NCBI RefSeq assembly: GCF_900188275.1
Contig: NZ_FZNY01000003.1
Span: 372,001 to 436,000 of the forward strand
DNA from: Dokdonia pacifica
GTDB taxonomy: Bacteria; Bacteroidota; Bacteroidia; Flavobacteriales; Flavobacteriaceae
Direction: 5' to 3'
Length of the DNA stretch: 64,000 nt
The first letter of the stretch is position 1. The number at the start of each line of letters is the position of its first letter. Below are positions 27,961-37,294 of this stretch, piece by piece. Made by a program: the position numbers and the translations under genes. The notes under the pieces were generated by a model, which had not been told where the DNA came from, ran no database searches, and saw nothing but the letters and a program-made list of their open reading frames with translations.

Positions 27961-30462
27961 ATGACTAAAACTACACTAACCCTCCTTTTCTCTTTTTTTG
28001 TTTCTATCGTCTCTGCTCAAATTGTGGGTACAGTACGTGATGATAAAGGAGAATCACTCCCTTTTGTAAATATTTATTTAGAAGATTCTAAAGAAGGAAC
28101 CACCACCAATGGCGATGGCGAATATGAACTAGATGTCTTAGGTGCTGGAGCAGGTACAAATGCTACCGAGCAAACGTATACAGTCGTTTTTCAATTTTTG
28201 GGCTATACCACAGTACGAAAAGAGATTTCAACAAAAAACTCCCGTTATACACTAGATGTGGTTTTAATACCTGAAACAACCTCACTTGATGAGGTGATTG
28301 TAGAAGCAGGAGTAAATCCCGCCGATAGGGTAGTACGTGCCGCTATTGCTAATCGAAAGGCCAATTTAGAAAAACTAAGTGAGTATACGGCTAACTTCTA
28401 TTCAAGAGGATTGTGGCAAGTAAAGAATGCTCCAGAAAAATTCTTAGGTCAAGAAGTGGGAGACTTAGGAGGTGGTCTGGATTCTACACGTACAGGTATT
28501 ATCTATTTAAGTGAAACTATTTCAGAAATAGCGTATCAGCGTCCTAATAATTTTTCAGAAAAAATCATTGCGAGTAAAGTAAGTGGAGATGATAATGGGT
28601 TTAGCTTTAACACAGCAATCGATGCCAATTTCTCTTTTTATGAAAATACGATAGATATTAATACACAGCTTATATCGCCTATAGGGATAAACGCATTTTC
28701 CTATTATAAATATAAGCTTGTGGGGACTTTTTATGAGCAAGGAAAGATTATCAATAAAATTGAAGTAACTCCTCGTAGGCCCAAAGATCGTGTCTTTAGT
28801 GGTCTTATTTATATTGTAGAAGACGAGTGGCAGTTATATGGTGTAGACCTTGCAACCAATGGCGAAGCCATTCAAGTTCCTATTGTAGAAAGCCTCAATT
28901 TTAAACAAAACTTTAAGTATGATGAGACCTATAAACAATGGGTAAAAATCTCTCAAGTCATTGATTTTAGTTTTGGTCTCTTTGGATTAAAAGGCGATGG
29001 ACGGTTTACAGCTGGATATAGCGATTATGACTTTGAGCCTAATTTTACAAAAAAGTCCTTTACCAATGAAGTACTTTCTTTTGCAGATGAAGCTAATAAA
29101 AAAGATAGTCTTTATTGGGAAGAAAAACGACCAGTACCCTTAACCATTGAAGAAACAGATGATTATCTTAAAAAAGATAGTATCCAAGTAATTAGAAAGT
29201 CTAAAAAATATCTAGACTCTATCGATGGGCGTAGTAATAAATTCAGAATTTTAGACCCTATCACGGGCTATTCATATACCAATACCTATAAACGTTGGCG
29301 TTTAAGTTATGAAGGCATTTTAAATACAATACATTATAACACTGTGCAAGGTTGGAATGGAGAGACAGGACTTAATTATTTTGCGTGGAGTGATGATGAT
29401 TATACAAAGACATTATACGCTTTCGCGAAAGTAAACTATGGCTTCTCTGATGATAGATTACGTTATAGAGCTGGATTTACAAGACAATTTGACCAAAAGA
29501 AGAGAGCAGTTTTAAGTGTTATAGGAGGAGTCGAAACCAAACAATTTAATGCAAATGAGCCTATTTCAAATACCGTCAATACGATAGCTTCTTTATACTT
29601 TGAGCGAAATTATTTAAAAATCTATGAGCGTTCTTTTGTAGATGTGGCCTACTCTCAAGAAATTTTTAATGGCCTCCGATTATGGGGAAGTGTAAGCTAT
29701 GAAGATCGTAAAGGGCTTGCCAATACCACAGATCAGACCTTTTATCCAAAACAAGATATTGTCTTTACAAGTAATAATCCGCGAGATCCTCAAAACCTTT
29801 TTCCTCAAGACCCTACAGGAGTTATAGACCACACAATTGTAAAAACAAGATTAAGTGCGCGTATTAATTTTGGTCAGAAGTATTATAATTACCCTACAGG
29901 AAAATTTAATATCCCAAATGATCGTTATCCTACCTTATTTTTAACCTATGAAGGTGGACTAGGAGCAGATGAAGATCGGTTTAATTTTACACAATTAAGT
30001 GCTAGTTTACGACAAGGGTTTAATATAGGAAACAAAGGTCGTTTTCGATATGCATTAAATGCAGGAACTTTTTTAAACTCAGCAAGTGGTGCTAGTTTTA
30101 TAGATTACCAACATTTTAATGGAAATCAAACGAGAGTAAATCTAGACGGAAGTAGTTTAAATCGCTTTAACCTTTTACCGTATTATGAACGTAGTACCAA
30201 TCAAGGCTACTTTGCAGGTCATGTAGAACATAACTTTAAAGGATGGGTGTTAGGTAAAATACCAGGATTAAATAAACTTAATTTTAATCTTGTTGCAGGA
30301 GCTCATGTGCTTAGTACAGCAGATAATAGACCGTATACAGAATACTCTATTGGATTGGATAATCTAGGATGGGGTAAATTTCGTTTTCTACGTGTAGATT
30401 ATGTACGTTCTTCTGGATTAGGCGCTAATGACGGTGCTTTTGTGTTTGGACTGAGTTTTTAA
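27961..30462 (+). CDS. DUF5686 family outer-membrane protein with carboxypeptidase-regulatory-like domain
   Basis: An 833-residue protein with signal peptide ending FVSIVSA. Residues about 20-115 form a carboxypeptidase-D regulatory-like beta-sandwich (IVGTVRDDKGESLPFVNIYL), common at the N-terminus of Bacteroidota outer-membrane proteins. The remainder matches DUF5686: a middle domain followed by a C-terminal beta-barrel with repeated amphipathic strands, ending in GAFVFGLSF, a typical outer-membrane barrel C-terminus with terminal Phe. Likely a surface or transport protein; no TonB plug is evident. A partial palindrome lies at 29416-29433. Confidence 0.88.
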   Translation: MTKTTLTLLFSFFVSIVSAQIVGTVRDDKGESLPFVNIYLEDSKEGTTTNGDGEYELDVLGAGAGTNATEQTYTVVFQFLGYTTVRKEISTKNSRYTLDVVLIPETTSLDEVIVEAGVNPADRVVRAAIANRKANLEKLSEYTANFYSRGLWQVKNAPEKFLGQEVGDLGGGLDSTRTGIIYLSETISEIAYQRPNNFSEKIIASKVSGDDNGFSFNTAIDANFSFYENTIDINTQLISPIGINAFSYYKYKLVGTFYEQGKIINKIEVTPRRPKDRVFSGLIYIVEDEWQLYGVDLATNGEAIQVPIVESLNFKQNFKYDETYKQWVKISQVIDFSFGLFGLKGDGRFTAGYSDYDFEPNFTKKSFTNEVLSFADEANKKDSLYWEEKRPVPLTIEETDDYLKKDSIQVIRKSKKYLDSIDGRSNKFRILDPITGYSYTNTYKRWRLSYEGILNTIHYNTVQGWNGETGLNYFAWSDDDYTKTLYAFAKVNYGFSDDRLRYRAGFTRQFDQKKRAVLSVIGGVETKQFNANEPISNTVNTIASLYFERNYLKIYERSFVDVAYSQEIFNGLRLWGSVSYEDRKGLANTTDQTFYPKQDIVFTSNNPRDPQNLFPQDPTGVIDHTIVKTRLSARINFGQKYYNYPTGKFNIPNDRYPTLFLTYEGGLGADEDRFNFTQLSASLRQGFNIGNKGRFRYALNAGTFLNSASGASFIDYQHFNGNQTRVNLDGSSLNRFNLLPYYERSTNQGYFAGHVEHNFKGWVLGKIPGLNKLNFNLVAGAHVLSTADNRPYTEYSIGLDNLGWGKFRFLRVDYVRSSGLGANDGAFVFGLSF
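29416..29433. repeat. Dispersed palindrome (one arm shortened), inside CDS
   Basis: TACGCTTTCGCGAAAGTA in the DUF5686 gene; encodes YAFAK, a third reading frame relative to the other coding copies. Confidence 0.82.
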
Positions 30463-30508
30463 TCTTAACACATAGCATATTAACGAATACAGTAGATATC
30501 TATATGCT

Positions 30509-30985
30509 TTAAGGCTGTGCTCTCACGATCTTTTTAAGAATGGCAATTTGTCCTAAATGATAATGGGTATGCTCAACAATACCTTGTAAGTTACGATAGT
30601 AATTCCCATACTTAGGATCAATAAATTCCTCCCAAATAGCATCTTCAGGAAGCTGTTCTATAAGCGATGCGAAATGATCTGCGGCCGTATAAGTTTTTTC
30701 TAAGAAGGTATCCCAATCTTCTTTGGATTGAATAGGAGGGTGGTCAAAACTAAATTTGTCTTTTCCATCTAAAGGTCCACCTTCCAATACTTGAGTAACG
30801 GTATTTACATAATAATGGATGTGATAGGCAAGTGTTGCAATGGTGTTACATTTATAAACTTGTGTAGTCGCTTCTTGCCACGTCACATCTGCAAGTTGAT
30901 TTTTAAGATTAGAAGCGGTCCAGTTTCCCGAAAAATAAACATCTCTTAAATGTTTGGCGATGTGTTTTGCTGTATTCATAATCAA
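30509..30985 (-). CDS. DinB family protein
   Basis: A 158-residue four-helix-bundle protein of the DinB/DUF1572 type. The metal-binding His residues are visible in ATLAYHIHYYV and near the C-terminus in VEHTHYHLGQIAILKK. DinB-like proteins include thiol-S-transferases (bacillithiol or mycothiol) and other metal-dependent enzymes; the substrate here is unknown. The start may be 30985 or 30979. The double-glycine peptide gene ends four bases upstream of the start, suggesting one transcript. Confidence 0.85.
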   Translation of the reverse strand: MIMNTAKHIAKHLRDVYFSGNWTASNLKNQLADVTWQEATTQVYKCNTIATLAYHIHYYVNTVTQVLEGGPLDGKDKFSFDHPPIQSKEDWDTFLEKTYTAADHFASLIEQLPEDAIWEEFIDPKYGNYYRNLQGIVEHTHYHLGQIAILKKIVRAQP

Positions 30986-30988
30986 TAC

Positions 30989-31132
30989 TTATTGCGATTC
31001 CCATTGAAGTGCGGCATCAGCTTCACCATTAGGGATTACAGTAGAGTTACCTCCTTGTAATATACGTAATTCGTTATGTGTTAATAAAGTACCTGTAAAC
31101 TCCTTAACTGATGTCTCTTTATGATTTTTCAT
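30989..31132 (-). CDS. 47-residue peptide with double-glycine leader, candidate RiPP/secreted peptide precursor
   Basis: A short ORF: leader MKNHKETSVKEFTGTLLTHN followed by ELRILQGG (Gly27-Gly28), then a 19-residue core starting NSTVIPNG. The L-x-x-x-E-L-x-x-L-x-GG pattern is the double-glycine leader recognised by peptidase-containing ABC transporters, and resembles the short GG-leader peptides of Bacteroidota. In-frame ATGs at 31162 and 31165 could extend the N-terminus by 10 or 11 residues. The core has no Cys, and only one Ser and one Thr, so lanthionine formation is unlikely. No dedicated transporter or modification enzyme lies in the window. Confidence 0.6.
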   Translation of the reverse strand: MKNHKETSVKEFTGTLLTHNELRILQGGNSTVIPNGEADAALQWESQ

Positions 31133-31169
31133 TGCATTTGTTTTTGTACTTCTAAAATACATCATTTTA

Positions 31170-31679
31170 TTAATTTAAATATCTTGTTTTTCCACATTGT
31201 GCAAAAGGAGTTTCTCGGGTAATCATGATACGATGATCTTTAGCAAAATCAGCGATATACTTACCAAATTGTTGCTTAATACTATCGGTTACATTCTTAT
31301 TTCTGATATTAAAAAAATAACTTTTGATTTGACCTTCTGGTGTAAAATAGAATTTCTGAACAATCGTAATGGTAGAATCTTTAACACCCCAAGAGAACTC
31401 TTTTTCGTTTAAGTAGGTACCTATGTTTTGATGCAGTTCACTCCAAGAAGAGCTTACTTCAGTATACATTTCAGGTGCTATTTGTGGATTTAATAGATTG
31501 GGATGCGAACTGTCTAACTTTAATGCTTGATAGGCTGCACGATCGGTTTCATTATCAAAATTAAATACCTGAATAGAAGGTGTTTCTTTTGGGCTAGGTT
31601 CTTTTTTTACTGGTGTATTTTGTTGACAGCTTATACATACAAAAAGAAAAGATAGCATAAGAATAGTTGTTGATTTCAT
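31170..31679 (-). CDS. Hypothetical lipoprotein
   Basis: A 169-residue protein with a lipoprotein signal (LSFLFVCISC, then QQN). The mature part carries a proline-rich linker and a C-terminal domain of about 120 residues with no motif recognised (KFYFTPEGQIKSYFFNIRNK suggests beta-strands). It lies directly upstream of the GG-leader peptide gene on the same strand and may be cotranscribed with it and the DinB gene. Confidence 0.7.
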   Translation of the reverse strand: MKSTTILMLSFLFVCISCQQNTPVKKEPSPKETPSIQVFNFDNETDRAAYQALKLDSSHPNLLNPQIAPEMYTEVSSSWSELHQNIGTYLNEKEFSWGVKDSTITIVQKFYFTPEGQIKSYFFNIRNKNVTDSIKQQFGKYIADFAKDHRIMITRETPFAQCGKTRYLN

Positions 31680-31765
31680 AGGATAGTAGTTCTATTAGAA
31701 TTCAAATATAACTAAGTTTTTAGTTAAAACTAATTTGCTAGTTATTTTTTAGTAAAGAGTAGTCG

Positions 31766-32302
31766 TTAATTCCATGCTTTAATAAGTGCTTCTATTCCTT
31801 TTTGGATACCCTCATAGTATTGTGCATCTTTAAACTTAGGTATCATAATATCATCTATTACTTCTTTACAGATTTCATCAGTGAGTATATGTTCTGTTCC
31901 ATATCCTGTAGCGATACCTACTTTGCGTAATGCGCTACTAAAAACAATGATTAGGCCATTGTCTTTGTTTGGATCTCCAACTCCCCAATCGTTTCCGATG
32001 GCTGTCGCATATTGTTGGGAATCTTCATACGGGGAGAGATCATCAATAGTTATAACTACAATTTGACGTGTAGTAGTTAGGTCATATTGATAGAGATGAT
32101 CCGATAACACTTTGATTTGATTTTCTGTAAATATGTGTTCGTAATCATTAATAATCCCTATAGATTTAGGAAATATGTGTTCTTGAGAGTCCACAATCTC
32201 TACAATAGAATCTGCTCGCATCATTTCTGGTTTTTGTGAGTACCCTTTACAACACGTAATGCAGGCTAATACTATTATAATTATGAGTTGCTTTTTAAAC
32301 AT
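31766..32302 (-). CDS. TPM domain protein (YgcG family), lipoprotein
   Basis: The preferred start at 32302 (MFKKQLIIIIVLACITCCKG) gives a lipoprotein signal; an upstream ATG at 32323 adds seven residues. The mature region is a TPM_phosphatase-type domain: GIINDYEHIFTENQIKVLSD, then QIVVITIDDLSPY, DWGVGDPNKDNGLIIVFS and the helix that follows. TPM proteins are membrane-anchored, some involved in photosystem II repair or with weak phosphatase activity; the role in heterotrophic bacteria is unclear. Confidence 0.87.
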   Translation of the reverse strand: MFKKQLIIIIVLACITCCKGYSQKPEMMRADSIVEIVDSQEHIFPKSIGIINDYEHIFTENQIKVLSDHLYQYDLTTTRQIVVITIDDLSPYEDSQQYATAIGNDWGVGDPNKDNGLIIVFSSALRKVGIATGYGTEHILTDEICKEVIDDIMIPKFKDAQYYEGIQKGIEALIKAWN

Positions 32303-32398
32303 TATTCTTTCAATTAAGTTCAACCATCAAAACCTTTTTCTAAATTTCCTATCTATTTTGTCACAATGACTATCTTTTATTTGTCTAAAGTAAAGAAT

Positions 32399-33205
32399 AT
32401 GAAGAACAATCTAACCAAACTGGTAAAAAAGGCAAATGCAGGAGATAAGCAATCTTTAGAGTTGGTCATTCTTGAGATTAATGATTTGATATATAATCTT
32501 TCCTTAAAGATGTTGCTCTTTCCAGAAGATGCAAAAGATGCTACTCAAGAGATTTTAATTAAGGTAATTACACATTTAAGTACGTTTCACTATCAGAGTC
32601 AGTTTACAACATGGGTGTATCGTATTGCAACAAATTATCTGATTACCTATAAAGGGAAAAAATCGAAGGAGTTTGCGATGCCTTTTAAGGAATATGCGGT
32701 TTTAATTGACTCAGGACAATCGGATACGGTATCCTATGCTAAAAATGCAGGTGAACTTGCACTTTTAGAAGAAGAAGTAAAAGTAAGTTGTACACAAGGC
32801 TTATTACTTTGTTTAAACTCCAGTGACCGGTTGGTATATATTCTTGCTGAGATTTTAGAGTTTAGTAGTAAAGAAGGCGCGGCTATTCTTACAATTACTC
32901 CAGATAATTTTAGAAAGAAACTTTCTCGATCTAGACAGAAAATAAGAAATTTCCTAACAAATAAATGTGGCTTAGTCAATTCAGAAAACCCTTGTCGATG
33001 TCATAAGAAAATAGATTTTCTAACCCATCAAAAAGTCATCAATCCTAATAATCTTCGGTTTGCCCAGTTTACAAAGCGAAGTATAGATCTCGTTGATCAA
33101 ATAGGAGACTTAGAGAAAGCAATTGCTATTTATCGCGCTACCCCAGCTATTCCTGCTCCTGAAACTATTATGAAAACGATAAAAGAAACCATTTTAATCA
33201 CCTAA
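32399..33205 (+). CDS. ECF-type RNA polymerase sigma factor
   Basis: The preferred start at 32399 gives 268 residues. Region 2 is clear (DAKDATQEILIKVITHLSTF, QFTTWVYRIATNYL), and region 4 follows (SSKEGAAILTITPDNFRKKLSRSRQKIRNFL). The C-terminal extension carries CGLVNSENPCRCHKK, a Cys-rich segment that may bind zinc and could sense redox state or contact an anti-sigma factor. No anti-sigma gene is adjacent; the next gene encodes a small membrane protein six bases downstream. The regulon is unknown. Confidence 0.88.
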   Translation: MKNNLTKLVKKANAGDKQSLELVILEINDLIYNLSLKMLLFPEDAKDATQEILIKVITHLSTFHYQSQFTTWVYRIATNYLITYKGKKSKEFAMPFKEYAVLIDSGQSDTVSYAKNAGELALLEEEVKVSCTQGLLLCLNSSDRLVYILAEILEFSSKEGAAILTITPDNFRKKLSRSRQKIRNFLTNKCGLVNSENPCRCHKKIDFLTHQKVINPNNLRFAQFTKRSIDLVDQIGDLEKAIAIYRATPAIPAPETIMKTIKETILIT

Positions 33206-33211
33206 AAAATT

Positions 33212-33649
33212 ATGAAGTCACCTTTTAATCTCAAGCAGTTTGTGATCATTACATTATTGGTAAGTATTTGGATCAACATATCTGAAGTGTTCAGATACTT
33301 TGTACTTGTCATGCCTCGAGTGAAATCTTTTTTTCAATATCAATCAGGAATTGCAGACATGAATATGGGGATTTTTTCTATTTGGGGATTGTGGGATACG
33401 TTATTGACGGCGGTACTTGTGTTTGTTTTTTGGTTATTTGCTCGTTCTTTTGGAAATACTCATACATCTGTTTGGGGTGCAGGGATATTCGTTTGGATGG
33501 CTGTTTTTGTGATCTTTTGGGTGGCCACAGCAAATATGGGATTATCCGAATGGAGTATTCTTCTCATTACATTGCCATTGAGCTTGTTAGAAATGCTAGT
33601 AGGCGCCTGGATAGCTTATAGGTTGTATAAGAGGGTAGATAAGAGATAA
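33212..33649 (+). CDS. Small integral membrane protein
   Basis: A 145-residue protein with four hydrophobic segments (FVIITLLVSIWINISEVF, LLTAVLVFVFWLFA, GAGIFVWMAVFVIFWVAT, SILLITLPLSLLEMLVGAW). No motif recognised. It starts six bases after the sigma factor gene, so it is almost certainly cotranscribed and could modulate the sigma factor or be its target; both are guesses. Confidence 0.75.
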   Translation: MKSPFNLKQFVIITLLVSIWINISEVFRYFVLVMPRVKSFFQYQSGIADMNMGIFSIWGLWDTLLTAVLVFVFWLFARSFGNTHTSVWGAGIFVWMAVFVIFWVATANMGLSEWSILLITLPLSLLEMLVGAWIAYRLYKRVDKR

Positions 33650-33662
33650 GAGATAGGTGATT

Positions 33663-34397
33663 TTATATGGAGTCGATAATAATAATGTTGGTATTTTCTT
33701 TTTTGATAGAGTTTTTGATTTCAATAAAATGAATTAAAAAACCATATGCTAACTCACAAATCCAATAGTCATATGGAAATTCTATCGAATTATATTTATC
33801 TGGATCTGTACTGTTCTCATAATCGATCCATTGCTTATAAATATCGGGCACTACTTCTGTTAATGCTCGTTGAATATAGGGCTCTTTTTTTATTAATTTT
33901 TTTAGACGATTTGCTTCAATGATGTATGGCTTAATTTTATCATCTATATCATGAGTCATAACCACAAATTCTAAAGTAAGTATGATGATATAGTTTACAA
34001 ATATCATAAACAATTCCTGCTTTATATTATAATTATCATCAATTCTTTGAGCAATTATAAGATCACTGAAATGATACATGAATGCATATGCATTGTCTCT
34101 TCCTAAATAGAGAATTTCGTGTATACCATACTTATCAAGAGTGGATTGTTTTTCTAATGGCTTTATCGTTAGGCCAACATATTGAATAATGCGGAATAAG
34201 TTTATAGGATTAATTTGATTTATATCCTCTGAAATTACTTTTATTGATTCCTCATAACCTTTAGAACTAATCCATTTTCTATCATAACAGAATTTTTTAA
34301 ATGTTATAGGTAATTTATGCGGATCTTTTAAATCTGGAAGAAGAACTTCTCTCGCTTTTATTTTATCTAATTTATAAAACCAGGTGTCTCTACCCAT
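33663..34397 (-). CDS. Hypothetical protein
   Basis: A 244-residue protein, lysine- and isoleucine-rich, with one moderately hydrophobic stretch near residues 125-145 (MIFVNYIIILTLEFVVM). No domain recognised. Its high AT content and lack of related neighbours suggest accessory DNA. Convergent with the plus-strand membrane protein gene. Confidence 0.6.
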   Translation of the reverse strand: MGRDTWFYKLDKIKAREVLLPDLKDPHKLPITFKKFCYDRKWISSKGYEESIKVISEDINQINPINLFRIIQYVGLTIKPLEKQSTLDKYGIHEILYLGRDNAYAFMYHFSDLIIAQRIDDNYNIKQELFMIFVNYIIILTLEFVVMTHDIDDKIKPYIIEANRLKKLIKKEPYIQRALTEVVPDIYKQWIDYENSTDPDKYNSIEFPYDYWICELAYGFLIHFIEIKNSIKKENTNIIIIDSI

Positions 34398-34443
34398 AAT
34401 TGTCGTATTACGTTACTTATGTAGATTTTAAAGTATTCTAAAA

Positions 34444-35901
34444 TTACGCATCTTTCCTCTTTAAAACCCGTCCTCTAGGTTCATTACCTTCATGAAGTAC
34501 AATTTCAGAATGTAAGAATTGTGCTGCATCTGCCGAGTCTTTTACTTTGGAAGCACTACGGGTTAACATTTCTGTTTCAAATGCGGTTAATACACTATGT
34601 CGTATGCCAGTTTCTCTCCATCCAGATAAAGGCCTGCATTCTTTAGAAATTTCTCTAGCGAGTGCTAAGGCATCTAATAATGCTTGATTAGCTCCCTGCC
34701 CTTTAAACGGGCTCATGGGATGTGCGGCATCACCTATCAGCGTTACTTTTTCACCCTTTTGTAATAACTCTGGCGTAAGAAGCTCTCGATCGTAGACAGG
34801 ATATCCAGAAATTTGCATTGGATGGGTTGCCTCCATAATCTGAGGAATGGGGTCATGCCACTGTGTTCTGCGACATGCTTCTTCTTTTAATGCTTCAGCT
34901 CCTTGCTCACTTAATGCTTTTGCTTCTTTTTCAGACATTGGAAAACTTAATTGCCACATGATAGCGTCTGAAGTAAATGGCATCATATAGATCCGTTCAT
35001 TTCCATTTGCTGTTTGAAAAACAGTAGCTGAGTCGAGTAGGGGACTGTCTACATTTTTGAGTGCTTCTAGCGGACAAATACCCAAAATGACAATACAATC
35101 TAAATAACGTAAAGGAGTTCTCTCTTCACCGATGAGTAGTTTTCGGACTGTACTTCGTATACCATCTGCTCCTACAATCAGATCTGCTTTGGCATTTTTC
35201 ATCGTTCCATTTACTTGAAAACTAAGGTCTACGCCTTCGTTTTTATGTTCTTTGAAATCAATGAGCTGATGTCCCCATTGTACGTTGTCCTGTTCTTGAA
35301 GTTGTTCTAGTAACGCTAAGCGTAAAGATTGCCTAGCTATATGAATATTGGTACGTTTTGGAGTAGTTTTTACATCAGATTCCACCCATTTTCTCATTCC
35401 CCATTCTCCTAGTATTTTTCCATCAGTAGTATGTACGAGATGTCTTGTAGATACAACCCCTTCTTTTAGGGAAGAAATCCCAAATCCTTGAATAGCTTTA
35501 CTTGCTTGTTGCAAGGTGAGTCCATAGCCTTGCGATCGTTCATCAAAGCTCGTATCACGTTCATATAACGTAAAAGGAATCTTGCGATGTAAGCATGCCA
35601 CCGCCAGTGCAACACCGCCAATACCACCTCCTATAATAGCAATGTGCGGGTAGTTTTCTGTATCTGGGATAGGGTAGGTATCAGATGGGAGTAATCCAGA
35701 TCCGCCACAGTTGGGGCAGGGATATAATTTGCCTTTCGGCGAAACGGGTGCTATTCCTTGTCCCTTTGTTTTTTCAAACGTTTCTAGATCCTTCTTATAC
35801 TGAAGTCGTACTTTCTTACGAATACGTCGCCTTTTTTTCCCATGCCCTTTACATTCTTGACAAGTCGTCCAGTTATGCGTTTCCGTTGCTATCTTTTTCA
35901 T
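34444..35901 (-). CDS. FAD-dependent monooxygenase with N-terminal DnaJ-like zinc-finger motifs
   Basis: A 485-residue fusion. Residues 14-70 contain two CxxCxGxG motifs (Cys14/Cys17 and Cys62/Cys65), as in the DnaJ zinc-binding domain, separated by a basic helix. From residue 86 follows a group A flavoprotein monooxygenase: GGGIGG dinucleotide loop, the second FAD motif GADGIRSTVRKLL, and GDAAHPMSPFKGQGANQALL. The nearest functional relatives include aromatic-ring hydroxylases and tetracycline-inactivating monooxygenases; the substrate is unknown. The zinc finger probably helps fold or localise the enzyme; this is inference. Confidence 0.87.
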   Translation of the reverse strand: MKKIATETHNWTTCQECKGHGKKRRRIRKKVRLQYKKDLETFEKTKGQGIAPVSPKGKLYPCPNCGGSGLLPSDTYPIPDTENYPHIAIIGGGIGGVALAVACLHRKIPFTLYERDTSFDERSQGYGLTLQQASKAIQGFGISSLKEGVVSTRHLVHTTDGKILGEWGMRKWVESDVKTTPKRTNIHIARQSLRLALLEQLQEQDNVQWGHQLIDFKEHKNEGVDLSFQVNGTMKNAKADLIVGADGIRSTVRKLLIGEERTPLRYLDCIVILGICPLEALKNVDSPLLDSATVFQTANGNERIYMMPFTSDAIMWQLSFPMSEKEAKALSEQGAEALKEEACRRTQWHDPIPQIMEATHPMQISGYPVYDRELLTPELLQKGEKVTLIGDAAHPMSPFKGQGANQALLDALALAREISKECRPLSGWRETGIRHSVLTAFETEMLTRSASKVKDSADAAQFLHSEIVLHEGNEPRGRVLKRKDA

Positions 35902-36115
35902 GATTCTTCACGCAATACAAATGATGACTTTTATATGTTAAAGGGTATGCGCTTTCTAATTTTTTATAAATATAATTTAAAATAATAAGAGGTAGTATAG
36001 GCTTTAAGGCTATGTTTTCCTCTTAGCCATGAATCTCGCAAGCGCAATTTCGCGAAAGCAAAAAAATAAAATTTCACTTAGTAGAAGTTGTTGTATGAAG
36101 CTTTAGAACGGGTTT

Positions 36116-36607
36116 TCAGTAAGATGCCCCAGGTTTACTTATACCATATTTATCAGGAACATATAAATGAAACGTATTTTGCTCATCACAAAAATCTGGT
36201 TCTGGCAATATTGATACTTTTTCATTCATACTATCTGTCAGTTCTTCTTTAAGTTCATCAATGTTCTCAACAATTGCCCATTTCGAAATACCATTTTTTT
36301 GATATTCTCTGTACGTATTATTTACAATTAACAATTCAGTTTTAAAATTATTGTGAGATTGAGATGTTATTAAGTTTTTTATAAATAGCTCAGTTACTAA
36401 TCCATTATTCAGTTCATTAATTGTTTTAAATACAGTTATAGAATCACTCGCATTACTCCTGCTCAATAGTTCGTTCAGGTCATTAATGTTCTCCATAAAG
36501 AAATAATTTCGATTGCTCCCAGAGTTGGGAATTCGAACAAAGGTTAAAACTTTATTGTTTTCTTTTAGTAAATCAGTTATTGATTTTATAAAGTTGATTT
36601 TCGTCAT
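36116..36607 (-). CDS. Hypothetical protein
   Basis: A 163-residue soluble protein of mixed helix and strand, unrecognised. It follows the 2OG-Fe(II) oxygenase gene by 22 bases and may share its transcript. The region upstream of the neighbouring monooxygenase carries a degraded palindrome arm at about 36048-36060. Confidence 0.55.
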   Translation of the reverse strand: MTKINFIKSITDLLKENNKVLTFVRIPNSGSNRNYFFMENINDLNELLSRSNASDSITVFKTINELNNGLVTELFIKNLITSQSHNNFKTELLIVNNTYREYQKNGISKWAIVENIDELKEELTDSMNEKVSILPEPDFCDEQNTFHLYVPDKYGISKPGASY

Positions 36608-36629
36608 TTCTAGTTTTTGATTTACTATT

Positions 36630-37217
36630 CTACCTATACGGAGGTCCAGAAACCCATCCTACAATAGATTGACGTGTGCCTTTAGTGATAGGCGTAACTC
36701 TATGAATAATAAAGGATGGAAAGATAATAATCGTTCCTTTTTCGCGAGGAGCACTGACCACTTTTTGATTAATCATAAATTGTAAATCACCACCTTCATA
36801 TTCATCAGGGTCTGATAATTGAATGGTCATGCTTAGTTTTCGAGCCGAGATCTCTCCAGCGCCAAAATCTAAATGCCAATCAAAAAAATCACCTTCAGAA
36901 TATCTTGTTAATTGTAATTCTTGATGAAAGCCTAATAAATCAAACCAATACCGTTCATTATTACAATGCATGGCAAGGTCTGCTAGTTTTTTATAAATCC
37001 ACTCATTTTCTGGGATATGATCTATAAACATCACCGAACTCTTTCGGAGTTCTTCATCTGGTTTTCCTTTTCCAGAAACGGTTGCTTCTATGGTTTTACT
37101 ATCATCCCAAAAGCTTAGGATTCTGTCTATTTCATGCGGAAGAAATAATCCTTGATAATAAATATATTCTGCAAAATTATGTTTAAGAGGAAGACCAAAT
37201 GAATAGTTTATTGCCAT
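36630..37217 (-). CDS. 2-oxoglutarate/Fe(II)-dependent dioxygenase (prolyl 4-hydroxylase type)
   Basis: A 195-residue jelly-roll dioxygenase. The iron ligands are in DWHLDFG (His-x-Asp) and FIIHRV (distal His), with the 2-oxoglutarate-binding basic residue in KGTRQSIVGW. The phrase YEGGDLQFMI is the typical strand between them. It resembles PKHD-type hydroxylases, which act on protein residues or peptides; the target is unknown. Confidence 0.9.
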   Translation of the reverse strand: MAINYSFGLPLKHNFAEYIYYQGLFLPHEIDRILSFWDDSKTIEATVSGKGKPDEELRKSSVMFIDHIPENEWIYKKLADLAMHCNNERYWFDLLGFHQELQLTRYSEGDFFDWHLDFGAGEISARKLSMTIQLSDPDEYEGGDLQFMINQKVVSAPREKGTIIIFPSFIIHRVTPITKGTRQSIVGWVSGPPYR

Positions 37218-37294
37218 GGTGTGTGGTATTGTTTTTAAATAATTTTAAACCTACAAAATTGATTGTATTCTATTGCAAGGGTATTTACCTGTTA

